NCBI GenBank assembly: GCA_040880465.1
Contig: JBBDIK010000011.1
Coordinates: forward strand, 248,001 to 312,000
Direction of reading: 5' to 3'
DNA: 64,000 nt
Source: JBBDIK01 sp040880465
GTDB taxonomy: Bacteria; Actinomycetota; UBA4738; JBBDHU01
A program made the translations under genes and the position numbers. Below the pieces are notes generated by a model. It did no database searches. It saw only the letters and a list, made by a program, of their open reading frames with translations, and had not been told where the DNA came from. Shown here piece after piece: positions 26,283-34,733 of this stretch (its first letter is position 1; the number at the start of each line of letters is the position of its first letter).

Positions 26283-27370
26283 GGCCCCCCCGCCGGCGCG
26301 ACCAGGTCGCGCGTGATCGACCCGATATCGCGACATCCCGCGATCGCCATCGCGATGTCGAACTCGTGGCGGAGCATATCCAGGACCATGCCAACCCCGC
26401 GTTCCCCGTCTGCCGCAAGCCCCCACAGCACCGGCCGGCCGATCATGACCGCCCGTGCACCCAGGGCGATCGCCTTGAGCACATCACTCCCGCGGCGTAC
26501 CCCGCCGTCGAGGTAGACCTCGCAGCGCCCGTCGACCGCCTCGATGACCTCGGGCAGCACGCTGATCGTCGCCGGCGACCCGTCGAGTTGCCGCCCCCCG
26601 TGGTTCGACACGACGATCGCCTCGATGCCGTGGTCGGTCGCGAGCCGCGCGTCCTCCGCGGTCAGGATCCCCTTCAGAACCACGGGCACATCCGAAATCG
26701 ACCGCAGCCACGCCACGTCGTCCCACGTCACCGACGCATCCTGCAGCGACGCGACCCACTCGAACAGCCCGGACCCTTCGGTGTGGGGCAACTTCATGCC
26801 GCGACCGAGCCCCGCCAGGTTCGCCAGTTCGACCCCTTCCGGGAGGACGAACCGGTTGCGGCCGTCGCGGTCACGCAGGCCCAGGACCGGCGTGTCGACC
26901 GTCAGGACGAGCGCTCGATAGCCGGATGCCACGGCCCGCTCGACCAACTCCTTCGTCACCCCACGGTCGTTGTACACATACAACTGGAACCATCGCGGAG
27001 CGTCGGGCGCGGCCGCAGCCACCTCTTCGATAGATGAGGATGCGATCGTCGACAAGGTCATGATCGTTCCGGCGGCCGCGGCCGCGCGCGTCGTCGCGAC
27101 CTCGCCTTCCGGATGGGCCATGCGCTGGAACGCCGTCGGCGCGATGATGATGGGAGCTTCCACCGGGGTTCCCAGGACCTCCGTGGCCGTATCGCGCTCC
27201 ACGACATCGACCAGAACCCTCGGCCTCAGGACGTACCGCTGAAAGGCCTCGCGGTTCTCACGCAAGGTCCACTCGTCGCCGGCACCGCCCGCGTAGTAGT
27301 CGAAGACCATCTGCGGAAGGACCTGCTCCGCATGGCGTTGGATATCGTCGATCGAGGCGAAGGTTTCCAC
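26279..27370 (-). CDS. FMN-dependent alpha-hydroxy-acid dehydrogenase/oxidase
   Basis: A 363-residue (beta/alpha)8 flavoprotein of the glycolate oxidase / L-lactate dehydrogenase / lactate oxidase family. Seen: YYAGGAGDEWTLREN near the N-terminus, APTAFQRMAHPEGE, WFQLYVYNDR, the active-site signature SNHGGRQLDG with the catalytic histidine (about His257), and the FMN-phosphate binding DGGVRRGSDVLKAIALGA. It oxidises a 2-hydroxy acid to the 2-oxo acid; which acid, and whether oxygen or a quinone is the acceptor, cannot be told. There is no membrane helix. Translation is coupled to the PHP protein. Confidence 0.9.
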   Translation of the reverse strand: METFASIDDIQRHAEQVLPQMVFDYYAGGAGDEWTLRENREAFQRYVLRPRVLVDVVERDTATEVLGTPVEAPIIIAPTAFQRMAHPEGEVATTRAAAAAGTIMTLSTIASSSIEEVAAAAPDAPRWFQLYVYNDRGVTKELVERAVASGYRALVLTVDTPVLGLRDRDGRNRFVLPEGVELANLAGLGRGMKLPHTEGSGLFEWVASLQDASVTWDDVAWLRSISDVPVVLKGILTAEDARLATDHGIEAIVVSNHGGRQLDGSPATISVLPEVIEAVDGRCEVYLDGGVRRGSDVLKAIALGARAVMIGRPVLWGLAADGERGVGMVLDMLRHEFDIAMAIAGCRDIGSITRDLVAPAGGP

Positions 27371-27416
27371 GGCGCGCCCAGCCTACCGCGGCCGTCGGGA
27401 GCGACGCGGGCTCGGG

Positions 27417-27422
27417 TATCGT
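27417..27422 (+). promoter_or_regulatory. -10 box giving a leaderless gpsA mRNA
   Basis: TATCGT is followed by seven bases and the gpsA ATG at 27430. The same geometry recurs before several genes in this window. Confidence 0.5.
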
Positions 27423-27429
27423 GGGCGCC

Positions 27430-28422
27430 ATGGCGCAGGTGACCGTCTTCGGTGCGGGAGCGATGGGAACCGCCATGGCGATGCACGCTGCGCGCCTCGG
27501 CGCCGACGTCGCCCTCTGGGCGAACCCGGTGGACGAGCCGGCACTCCGTGCCATCCGCTCCGACGGTAAGCACCCGGCTCTGCCCGAGCACCTCCCGGAG
27601 CGATTGTCGGTGTTCGGCCCGGATGACCTAGGGGCCGCAGCGGACGGATGCGAGGTCGCGATCATGGCCGCGTCCAGCGCCGGCGCGCGCTCTCTCGCCA
27701 AGATGGTCGAAGGTTCCGTGAGTGGGCTTCGCCTCGTCGTCTCGGTTGCGAAGGGACTCGAGAGCGACAGCGGGAAGCGAACATCTCAGGTCTACGCCGA
27801 GGAGTTCGCCGGGGTTCCGGTCGCCGCCATCGGCGGGCCGTGCCTCGCCGCGGAACTCGCGCAGGGGCTCCCCACCGCCGCCGTCTGGGGCGGGCCGACG
27901 GTCGACGACGCGAGGATCGGCGGATCGATCGCCGAGGGGCCGACCTACCAAGTCGTCTACACGGACGACCTTCCGGGACTGGAGTTCTGCTCCGTCGCCA
28001 AGAACGTAACCGCCATCGGCATGGGATTGCTCGATGGCCTTGGCCAGACGTTGTCCGAGGATTTCAAGAACGCCAAGGCCGCCTTGTTCACGAAGGGGAT
28101 CACCGAAGTCGCCGAGTTCATCCAGGCGCTGGGTGGCCGCTGGGAGACGGCGATGGGACTCGCCGGCCTCGGCGACATCCTGGTGACGGGCCTCGGCGGG
28201 CGGAACCGGCTCTACGGTGAGCTGGTCGGGGCGGGCGGTGACCCGATGACCGCCCTCCACGACATGCAGGAACGCGGCATGACCGTCGAGGGGGTCGACT
28301 CGGCCCGCGACGTCCACCGCCTGGCGACCGAACACGCGATGGAACTCCCGTTCCACACCGCGATATTCCGGGTGCTGCTCGAGGGCGGCGACCCACGAAC
28401 CCTCTTGGAGGTGCTCTGCTGA
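27430..28422 (+). CDS. gpsA: NAD(P)-dependent glycerol-3-phosphate dehydrogenase
   Basis: GpsA reduces dihydroxyacetone phosphate to sn-glycerol 3-phosphate for phospholipid synthesis. The 330-residue protein has the N-terminal dinucleotide loop GAGAMGTAMA, the VSVAKGLE segment, GGPCLAAELAQG in place of the usual GPSFAxE, the catalytic-lysine region SVAKNVTAIGMGLLDG, and GLAGLGDILVTGLGGRNRLYG. The frame is open to a GTG at 27421, but the ATG at 27430 directly precedes the conserved strand and fits the TATCGT box. The stop overlaps glpX as TGATG. Confidence 0.92.
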   Translation: MAQVTVFGAGAMGTAMAMHAARLGADVALWANPVDEPALRAIRSDGKHPALPEHLPERLSVFGPDDLGAAADGCEVAIMAASSAGARSLAKMVEGSVSGLRLVVSVAKGLESDSGKRTSQVYAEEFAGVPVAAIGGPCLAAELAQGLPTAAVWGGPTVDDARIGGSIAEGPTYQVVYTDDLPGLEFCSVAKNVTAIGMGLLDGLGQTLSEDFKNAKAALFTKGITEVAEFIQALGGRWETAMGLAGLGDILVTGLGGRNRLYGELVGAGGDPMTALHDMQERGMTVEGVDSARDVHRLATEHAMELPFHTAIFRVLLEGGDPRTLLEVLC

Positions 28423-29411
28423 TGTCCATGAAACCCGACCGCAACCTGGCTATGGAACTCGTCCGCGTCACCGAGGCCGCTGCGCTCGCGGCCGGCCGCT
28501 GGGTTGGCCGTGGTGACAAGAACACGGCCGACGGTGCCGCCGTCGACGCGATGCGCAAGATGCTCGACACCGTCGACATGGAAGGCGTCGTGGTGATCGG
28601 CGAGGGTGAGAAGGACGAGGCCCCGATGCTGTTCAACGGCGAGAAGGTGGGGTCGGGCGAGGGTCCGGCCGTCGACATCGCCGTCGACCCGATCGACGGC
28701 ACCACGCTGACATCGGTGGGTCAGCCGAACGCGTTGTCCGTCATCGCCGTAGCCGAACGTGGATCGATGTTCTTCCCAGGGGCCGCCGTGTACATGGAGA
28801 AGATCGCCGTGGGGCCCGAGGCGGCAGACGCGATCGACATCACCGCCCCCCCCGCCGAGAATGTTCGTGCGGTCGCAAAGGCCAAGGGGGTTCGCCCCGA
28901 GGAGGTCTCCGTCGTCATCCTCCAACGGCCACGCCACGACGAGATGATCGCCGAATGCCGCGCCGCCGGGGCCCGCGTCCTCCAGATCACCGACGGCGAC
29001 GTCGCGCCCGCGATCGCCGCCGCCCGTCCCAAGTCGGGGATCGACATCCTGATGGGGATCGGAGGGACGCCCGAGGGCGTGGTCGCGGCCAGCGCACTCA
29101 AGTGCCTCGGAGGAGCCGTCCAGGGAAAGCTGTATCCCCGCAACGATCGAGAGCGGCAGGCGCTCCTCGACGAGGGGTTCGACCTCGACGCGGTCCTGAC
29201 CACCAACGACCTCTGCAGCGGGGACGATGTGTTCTTTGCCGCGACCGGCATCACCGACGGTGCATTGGTCAGGGGCGTCAGGTACACGGAGGACGGTGCG
29301 CGCACGTTCTCGATCGTGATGCGGTCGCGCAGCGGAACCGTACGGCGGATCGAGGGCCAGCACAACTTCGAGAAGCTAGAACGCTTCAGCGGCGAGCACT
29401 ACCGGCGCTAG
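28422..29411 (+). CDS. glpX: Class II fructose-1,6-bisphosphatase
   Basis: A 329-residue GlpX-type bisphosphatase of the lithium-sensitive phosphatase fold, acting in gluconeogenesis. Metal-binding motifs are VIGEGEKDEAPML and DPIDGTT, with GIGGTPEGV and GSGD-like (CSGDDVFFAATG) elements downstream. Length and motif order match family members throughout. Its ATG shares a base with the gpsA stop, so the two enzymes, one drawing on triose phosphate and one on hexose bisphosphate, are co-translated. The stop codon overlaps that of the convergent ArsR-rhodanese gene. Confidence 0.96.
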   Translation: MSMKPDRNLAMELVRVTEAAALAAGRWVGRGDKNTADGAAVDAMRKMLDTVDMEGVVVIGEGEKDEAPMLFNGEKVGSGEGPAVDIAVDPIDGTTLTSVGQPNALSVIAVAERGSMFFPGAAVYMEKIAVGPEAADAIDITAPPAENVRAVAKAKGVRPEEVSVVILQRPRHDEMIAECRAAGARVLQITDGDVAPAIAAARPKSGIDILMGIGGTPEGVVAASALKCLGGAVQGKLYPRNDRERQALLDEGFDLDAVLTTNDLCSGDDVFFAATGITDGALVRGVRYTEDGARTFSIVMRSRSGTVRRIEGQHNFEKLERFSGEHYRR

Positions 29412-30079
29412 GCTCCCGTCCCCGCACCGACACCCGTCGCGACGGAGCGCCCTTCCGCGGCCCATTCGGGCCAGCCACCCTCCAGTCGGACGGCGTCGAA
29501 CCCTTCCTGTCGGAGCGCGGCGACGGCCTCGTCGGCCGAGTGGCAGTACGTGCCACGGCAGTAGACGACGATCCGTCGGTCTCGGGGCAGCTCAGGCAAC
29601 CGCTGCGGAAGGACCTCGAGTGGCACCGACATGGCTCCCGGCAGATGCCCCGACGCGAATTCGACCGTCGGCCGGACGTCCAGCACGACGGTCGCGTCGT
29701 CCAACGCTTCCCGTGGCAGCTGCTCATCCAACGGCGAGCCGTCGACCGCGAACTCACGAGCGATCCTGCCGACGTCCGCCAGTCGCTCCTCAGCGACGGC
29801 TCGAAGGGAAAGCCAAAGACCCAAGACAGCTGGACTCGCGAGCCGGTAGACCACGCGCGTCCCGTCACGATCGCCCTCCACCAACCGGGCGGACTTCAGA
29901 GCCTGGAGGTGCTGCGAGGTGTTCGCCACCGACATGTCCGTCAAGGCCGCGATGGCTTCGACATGCCGCGGTCCCTGCGCGAGGACGTCGATGATCTCGA
30001 GTCGCCTCTCGCTCGCCAGGGCGCTGCCGACCCGGCCGAACTGCTCATAGATCTGATCCTTGAATATCCGACTCGTCAT
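29408..30079 (-). CDS. ArsR-family regulator fused to a rhodanese domain
   Basis: A 223-residue fusion. Residues 10-100 form a winged helix of the ArsR/SmtB type (SVANTSQHLQALKSARLVEGDRDG). Residues 125-215 form a rhodanese with VLDVRPTVEFASGHLPGAMSVPL and an active-site loop CRGTYC, Cys174 being the sulfur- or selenium-carrying nucleophile and Cys179 a possible partner. Known relatives are persulfide- or metalloid-responsive repressors. The start is ATG at 30079. A leaderless promoter (TTGAAA, 17 nt, TATCTT, 6 nt, ATG) drives it, with an inverted repeat over the -10, suggesting autoregulation. It is divergent from the UGA-containing methyltransferase, its most likely target. Confidence 0.92.
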   Translation of the reverse strand: MTSRIFKDQIYEQFGRVGSALASERRLEIIDVLAQGPRHVEAIAALTDMSVANTSQHLQALKSARLVEGDRDGTRVVYRLASPAVLGLWLSLRAVAEERLADVGRIAREFAVDGSPLDEQLPREALDDATVVLDVRPTVEFASGHLPGAMSVPLEVLPQRLPELPRDRRIVVYCRGTYCHSADEAVAALRQEGFDAVRLEGGWPEWAAEGRSVATGVGAGTGA

Positions 30080-30085
30080 GGGGGC

Positions 30086-30114
30086 AAGATACGCCTATCT
30101 ACCAGGGGTTTCAA
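30086..30114 (-). promoter_or_regulatory. Leaderless promoter of the ArsR-rhodanese gene with operator
   Basis: On the minus strand TTGAAA (30114-30109), 17 nt, TATCTT (30091-30086), then six bases to the ATG. The plus-strand inverted repeat AGATA-cgcc-TATCT (30087-30100) covers the -10 and is a good candidate for the ArsR-type operator. Confidence 0.65.
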
Positions 30115-30160
30115 GTCCTCAATCTATCTCTTGACTTCCTGAGCCGCACCGGCGTACCCT
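30111..30160 (+). promoter_or_regulatory. Promoter of the methyltransferase gene with TCAAG/CTTGA inverted repeat
   Basis: TTGACT (30131-30136), 18 nt, TACCCT (30155-30160) precedes the ATG at 30191 by 30 nt. TCAAG (30111-30115) and CTTGA (30130-30134) form an inverted repeat that touches the -35, a second possible regulator site shared between the divergent genes. Confidence 0.5.
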
Positions 30161-30190
30161 CGCCCTGACCGAACGAACCCGGGAGGACGG

Positions 30191-30961
30191 ATGGCGGAGG
30201 CGCACGTCGATATCGAGCAACTCAGAGCCGAGATCCAGGAGAAGTACGCCGAGGTCGTGGCGAAGCCGAACTCGGACTTCCACTTCCACACCGGTCGGGT
30301 CGCGGCCGAGCGCGCCGGCTACGACGCCGCATGGCTTGACGGCGTGCCCGAGTCCGCACTCGGCTCGTTCGCGGGGGTCGCGAACCCCTTCCACTGGGGT
30401 CTTCCGCGCCCCGGGGATCACGTCGTCGACGTCGGTTCCGGTGCAGGATCGGACTCGCTGATCGCTGCGAACGCCGTCGGCCCAGAGGGCTCGGTCGTCG
30501 GCGTCGACATGACCGCTGAGATGCTCGAACGCTCGCGCGCCTCCGCCGCTGAGGCCCAGATCACCAACGTCGAGTTCCGCGAGGGGTTCGCGGAAGGCCT
30601 GCCGGTCGAGGACGGTTGGGCGGACATGGTGATCTCGAACGGCGTGATCAACCTGGTCCCGGACAAGCTGGCTGCGTATCGCGAGATCGTCCGGGTCCTG
30701 AAGCCGGGCGGAAGGGTCCACATCGCAGACATCTGCGTCGAGATGGAGGTTCCGGAATCGGCGCAACGCGACGTCGACCTGTGGACCGGGTGAATCGCCG
30801 GGGCCCTGCCGTGCGCGGGGTGGGAGGTCGTCATCACGGCCGCCGGCTTGACCGACGTCGGGTTCGGGCCGATCTGTGACACGTTCGCCGGCGCATCCGG
30901 CGAGGACAACGCGAGGAAGTTCGGAACGTACGGGTACCCGATCAGGGCCCGCAAGCCCTAA
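30191..30961 (+). CDS. ArsM-like SAM-dependent methyltransferase with in-frame UGA (probable selenoprotein)
   Basis: The frame reads a methyltransferase from ATG 30191 (GGGAGGACGG ribosome site) to TGA at 30791-30793, then continues in the same frame for 55 codons to TAA at 30959. Seen: N-terminal DFHFHTGR and SFAGVANPF, SAM motif I VVDVGSGAGSD, GVDMTAEML, SNGVINLVPDK and RVLKPGGRVHIAD. The TGA, codon 201, falls in DLWTG-(U)-IAGAL, where ArsM relatives have a conserved cysteine (DLWTGCIAGAL), equivalent to the As(III)-binding Cys174 of algal ArsM. The downstream part (AGLTDVGFG...ARKFGTYGYPIRARKP) is the normal family C-terminus, so the gene looks intact. A SECIS-like hairpin follows. Selenocysteine is inferred; a nonsense mutation is the alternative. 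The substrate could be arsenic, selenium or another metalloid. Confidence 0.8.
30803..30821 (+). promoter_or_regulatory. SECIS-like hairpin downstream of the in-frame UGA
   Basis: CCCTGC (30804-30809) pairs with GCGGGG (30815-30820), with one U-G pair, around the five-base loop CGTGC (30810-30814); G30803 and T30821 can add a closing wobble. The loop G and U lie 18-19 nt after the UGA, within the usual bacterial spacing of about 16-37 nt. It is encoded within the reading frame, as bacterial SECIS elements must be. Confidence 0.5.
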
Positions 30962-30966
30962 CGCGT

Positions 30967-31977
30967 TCAGGCGAATACGCGGATGATCTCCTCGGAGAAC
31001 ATCTCGAGTTGGTCGACGTCGCTCAGCGCGAACGGCATGCTCGCCGCGTTCACGATGATCTGCTCGACACCGAGGTCCTCGTACGCCGCGATCAAGGCAT
31101 GTACGCGTTCGGGCGTGCCCGTCAGCGTGTCGAGGGCGAAGACATCGAGGTCCTCAGCGTCGAACGCCCCGTCGGGCGTCCAGGCCTGGAGCACCCGCCA
31201 GCGATCATCGAGATTGGCCCGGTCGACCCCCATCAGCAGGGGCAGGCCGACCGATCGGCGCAACGAGGCCGGATCGCGCCCGATCGACTCGCAGGCGCGA
31301 TCGGCCTCCGCCGAACGCTCCGCGTAGGCCGGTGGCGTCCAACGCCACGCCGTATTCCAGCCGTCGGCGAAGCGGGCGGCCAGTGACAGCGACCGGGGCC
31401 CGCCCTTGGCACCGAGCCAGATCGGGATCCCCTCGCCGCCGGCCGGGCCCGGCCGGATCGAAGCGCCGCGTAGCGTGAATCGATCGGTCTCGAGGTCGGC
31501 CGGGCCTCGCTCGCGGCCGAGCAGCGTGTCCAGCACGGACAGGTGGTCCTCCAGCTCCGCGAAGCGTTCTCCCGTCGTCTCGAACGGATATCCGAACGCC
31601 GGGAACTCGTCCCCGAACCACCCGGCGCCCACACCCAGGTCGAACCGGCCACCTGAGAGCTGATCGATGGTGGCCGCCATGTTCGCGACGATGGCCGGAT
31701 GCCGGAACGGGGCCGACGCGACCAGCGTTCCGAGGCGGATCCTGTCGGTCGCCGACACCAACCCCGCCAACGCCGTGAACGGCTCCAACGAACCGTGCCG
31801 CGTGTCCCCCGCCCCGTACTTGGCGAGCGAGAGGAAGAAGTGATCGGAGATCCACACCGACGAGAACCCCAGACGCTCGCCGACCTGCGCCACCTCCGCC
31901 ACCCGCTCGAACGCCACCGGCGCGACCTCGTCGGGGAACGAGTAGTCGTAGTGCGGAAGCGCGAGTCCGAACCGCAT
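30967..31977 (-). CDS. LLM-class (probably F420-dependent) oxidoreductase
   Basis: A 336-residue luciferase-like (beta/alpha)8 protein. The N-terminal MRFGLALPHYDY and GFSSVWISDHFF, then IRLGTLVASAPFRHPAIVANMAATIDQLSGGRFDLGVGAGW, are hallmarks of F420-dependent LLM enzymes rather than bacterial luciferase. The coenzyme is inferred from the subfamily pattern. The ATG at 31977 abuts the stop of the nucleotidyltransferase gene. The substrate is unknown. Confidence 0.85.
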   Translation of the reverse strand: MRFGLALPHYDYSFPDEVAPVAFERVAEVAQVGERLGFSSVWISDHFFLSLAKYGAGDTRHGSLEPFTALAGLVSATDRIRLGTLVASAPFRHPAIVANMAATIDQLSGGRFDLGVGAGWFGDEFPAFGYPFETTGERFAELEDHLSVLDTLLGRERGPADLETDRFTLRGASIRPGPAGGEGIPIWLGAKGGPRSLSLAARFADGWNTAWRWTPPAYAERSAEADRACESIGRDPASLRRSVGLPLLMGVDRANLDDRWRVLQAWTPDGAFDAEDLDVFALDTLTGTPERVHALIAAYEDLGVEQIIVNAASMPFALSDVDQLEMFSEEIIRVFA

Positions 31978-33330
31978 CTAGGCCAGGAACCGCAGAACGT
32001 CCGCGGGACCGGTCACGTCCGACCCCCGGGGCACGTCGATCCCGGTGGGGATCTTCAGCCGCGGATAGACCGCGATGTCGCCCGCCAGGTGCACGCCCGG
32101 GTACACCACGACCTCATCGCCGAGCGCCACGTCGTCCTCGATCACGGTCGGGGTTTCCCGCTCGCTCCGGATCTCGCTCATGGAGCCGATCACGGCCTCG
32201 CTGATGCGCGCCGCCGCACCGATGATCGTTCCGTCGCGGATCTGCGAGCGTACGATCGTCGCACCATCGAGGATCTCGACGTCATCATCGAGGTTCGACT
32301 CCGTGATCGTGACGTTCGGCCCGATCTCACAGAATCGGCCGATCCGCACCGCCGGACCGATCGCCACCGACCCGGACGCGATCTTCTCCTCGAGCGTCGT
32401 GCCCGTCTGCGCGTCGCGCATCTGCAGCGACTCCGGCGCGATCCACACGTGCTGTTCGGCATCGAACGGGGCACCGAGCAGCCGATCGACCGACACGAAG
32501 TTCCCGTGCAGGGCGTCGATCGTCGTCTCGATCAGGTCGCGCGCGCTGCCGAGGTCGCCGATCCGCCGGACCGCGTGCGCGTAGACCGGGTAGCCCTCCT
32601 TCACCAGCCAGGGCAGGAGGTCCTTGCCGAAGTCCAGACGTTCGCGGCGCATCCGTGCCACCTCGGGGGCGTCCGCGACCTCACGCAGGACCAGTGAGTC
32701 GACCAGGTAGAACCCGGCGTTCGTCATCAGTGGCAGCTGCGCGAACTCCTCGTCGGTCGACACGCTGAAGTGCTCACGCAGCTCGGCCAGCGTCGGCTTC
32801 TCGACGAACTCGAGGATCCGGCCCGCAGGATCCGTGAGCATCACGCCGTACTTCTCCGCAACGTCGGCCGGAGCGCGGGTCATCGCTGCGATCGTGACCG
32901 CGGCCTTGCGCTCGTGGAACGCTCGGAACATCGGCTCCAGATCGAAATCGATGATCGAGTCCGTCGGGAACACGAGCGCGGGCCGCGAGATGTCCCAATA
33001 CTCCAGCATGCGCAGGGTCGAGTCCGCCGACCCTTTCGTCAGCGCGTCGTACTTGACCGGCGCGTACTGCACGTCGACGCCGAACTCGCCGCCGTATCCG
33101 AGCATCACCTTGATCTGGTACCGGTTCTCCTTGCCGTGGGCGATGATGTAGTACTCCTTGATCCCCTCGGCCGCGAGGATCTTGATCACCCACCGGATCA
33201 GGCGCCGCCCGAGGAAACTCATGGCGGCCTTCGAACGTAGGTAACCGGGCGCCTTCAGCGTGAGGGGCCGGGCGCGGACGCCCTGGCCACCGGCGAGACC
33301 GATCCCGACGACTTCGGACAGTTCAGGCAT
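31978..33330 (-). CDS. Sugar-phosphate nucleotidyltransferase with left-handed beta-helix domain
   Basis: A 450-residue GT-A pyrophosphorylase. Residues 8-35 carry GLAGGQGVRARPLTLKAPG, a variant of the G-x-G-x-R-x-x-PLT nucleotide loop followed by LRSKAAMSF instead of the plain PK. VFPTDSIIDFD supplies the metal aspartate and ILEFVEKPT the next strand. From about residue 300 a hexapeptide-repeat region (SVAIGPAVRIGRFCEIGPNVTI, TVIEDDVALGDEVVVYPG) forms a left-handed beta-helix as in GlgC and mannose-1-phosphate guanylyltransferase-like proteins. Substrates are not identifiable. A GATAGT box on the other strand (33341-33346) separates it from the NfeD gene. Confidence 0.85.
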   Translation of the reverse strand: MPELSEVVGIGLAGGQGVRARPLTLKAPGYLRSKAAMSFLGRRLIRWVIKILAAEGIKEYYIIAHGKENRYQIKVMLGYGGEFGVDVQYAPVKYDALTKGSADSTLRMLEYWDISRPALVFPTDSIIDFDLEPMFRAFHERKAAVTIAAMTRAPADVAEKYGVMLTDPAGRILEFVEKPTLAELREHFSVSTDEEFAQLPLMTNAGFYLVDSLVLREVADAPEVARMRRERLDFGKDLLPWLVKEGYPVYAHAVRRIGDLGSARDLIETTIDALHGNFVSVDRLLGAPFDAEQHVWIAPESLQMRDAQTGTTLEEKIASGSVAIGPAVRIGRFCEIGPNVTITESNLDDDVEILDGATIVRSQIRDGTIIGAAARISEAVIGSMSEIRSERETPTVIEDDVALGDEVVVYPGVHLAGDIAVYPRLKIPTGIDVPRGSDVTGPADVLRFLA

Positions 33331-33389
33331 CTCGGGGCATGATAGTCCGGCTTCCCGTTCGGGCGCGCAGGGTGCGAAGATGGGGGAGC

Positions 33390-34733
33390 ATGAGACTGCG
33401 ACGAGTCGCCGGAGCCCCGTTCCTCGTCATGGGCGTGCTCGGCCTGCTCGCCGGACCCGCCGATGCGAAGGGGCTCGAGGGGATGGTCGTCGAGCTGACC
33501 CTCGACGGGGTGGTCGACCCGTTCGCGGCCTCCTACCTCAAGAGCGGCCTCGGGGATGCCAACGCCAACGGCGCTGCGGCGGTTCTCATCACGATCGACA
33601 CGCCCGGCGGACTCGATTCCTCGATGCGTGAGATCACGCAGGCGATCCTGGACTCCGATATCCCCGTCATCTGCTACGTCGCGCCGCCCGGCGCACGCGC
33701 CGCCTCCGCCGGGACCTTCGTACTGCTCTCGTGTCCCGTCGCGGCGATGGCCCCGGGAACGAACGTCGGCGCGGCGCATCCCGTGGGGCTCGCGGGCGCG
33801 ATCGACTCGGAGAAAGCCACGAACGACGCCGCCGCCTACATCCGCAGCTTGGCCGAGACCTACGGCCGGAACGCCGACTGGGCCGAGTCCGCGGTGCGCG
33901 ACTCGGTGAGCGCCACCGCGGAGGAGGCACTGGACCTGGACGTGATCGACCTGATCGCCGCGACGAACGACGAGTTGTTCGCTGCCCTTCCCGGGACCTC
34001 CGTCACGCTGGGCGACGGCACACCCTACGTCTTCACGGACGCCATCGCCGACCCTTCGTTCGAGCAGCAGGAGATGAACCCGGTCTTCGCATTCCTGCAC
34101 GGCCTCTTGAACCCGAACGTGGCCTTCATCTTCTTCTGGCTCGGACTGGGACTGATCCTCCTGGAGTTCTTCATCCCCGGTGGGGTGGTCGGCATCCTGG
34201 GCGCGATCATGTTCATCCTGGCGATCGCGGCCTTCGGGATGCTCCCGATCCAGCTGCTCGGCGTCGGCCTGCTGATCGCCTCGGTGGTGTTCTTCCTGCT
34301 CGAACTCAAGCATCCGGGGATCGGTGTGCCCTCGATCGGTGGGGCGATCTGTCTGGTAGCCGGCGGCCTGCTGCTCTTCAGCCCATCCGTACCCAACAGC
34401 CGCGTGTCGCCCTGGATCATCGCGGTCTCCACTGCGGGGGCGGTCGTGTTCTTCGCGATCGTGGTGCGGGCAGCGATGCGCGCCCGTCAGCTTCCTCCCC
34501 CGCCGGGCCACGCCGAGCAGATGGTCGGCAGGGAAGGGACCGTCGCCAAGGCGCTCGACCCCGAAGGGGTCGTTCAGGTGGCCTCGGAAAGCTGGACAGC
34601 GACGTCCGAGACACGCCTGCCGAAGGGCCGGCGCATCCGCGTCGTGGCCGCGGATGGTCTGCGGCTCAAGGTCGAGCCGGCGGACGAGGTTCCGGTAGGG
34701 TCCGGGGAACGAACCGATGAGGGAGGCAACTGA
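33390..34733 (+). CDS. NfeD-family ClpP-like membrane serine protease
   Basis: A 447-residue long-form NfeD protein. A signal peptide (about 1-25) precedes a ClpP-class protease domain (about 30-215) with TIDTPGG and the nucleophile region RAASAGTFV, including the candidate catalytic serine. A block of four to five membrane helices (about 240-375) and a C-terminal OB-fold NfeD domain (about 390-445, VGREGTVAKALDPEGVVQV) follow. Such proteases cleave stomatin C-termini in archaea and pair with SPFH proteins. The ATG at 33390 has GGGGGAG upstream. The stop overlaps the stomatin start as TGATG. Confidence 0.9.
   Translation: MRLRRVAGAPFLVMGVLGLLAGPADAKGLEGMVVELTLDGVVDPFAASYLKSGLGDANANGAAAVLITIDTPGGLDSSMREITQAILDSDIPVICYVAPPGARAASAGTFVLLSCPVAAMAPGTNVGAAHPVGLAGAIDSEKATNDAAAYIRSLAETYGRNADWAESAVRDSVSATAEEALDLDVIDLIAATNDELFAALPGTSVTLGDGTPYVFTDAIADPSFEQQEMNPVFAFLHGLLNPNVAFIFFWLGLGLILLEFFIPGGVVGILGAIMFILAIAAFGMLPIQLLGVGLLIASVVFFLLELKHPGIGVPSIGGAICLVAGGLLLFSPSVPNSRVSPWIIAVSTAGAVVFFAIVVRAAMRARQLPPPPGHAEQMVGREGTVAKALDPEGVVQVASESWTATSETRLPKGRRIRVVAADGLRLKVEPADEVPVGSGERTDEGGN

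Noticed and set aside
30791..30793. Genetic-code reassignment of UGA to an ordinary amino acid
   Set aside because: TGA is used as a normal stop by many genes here (argG, argR, argD, argB, argC, tldD, gpsA), so only context-dependent recoding or mutation is reasonable.
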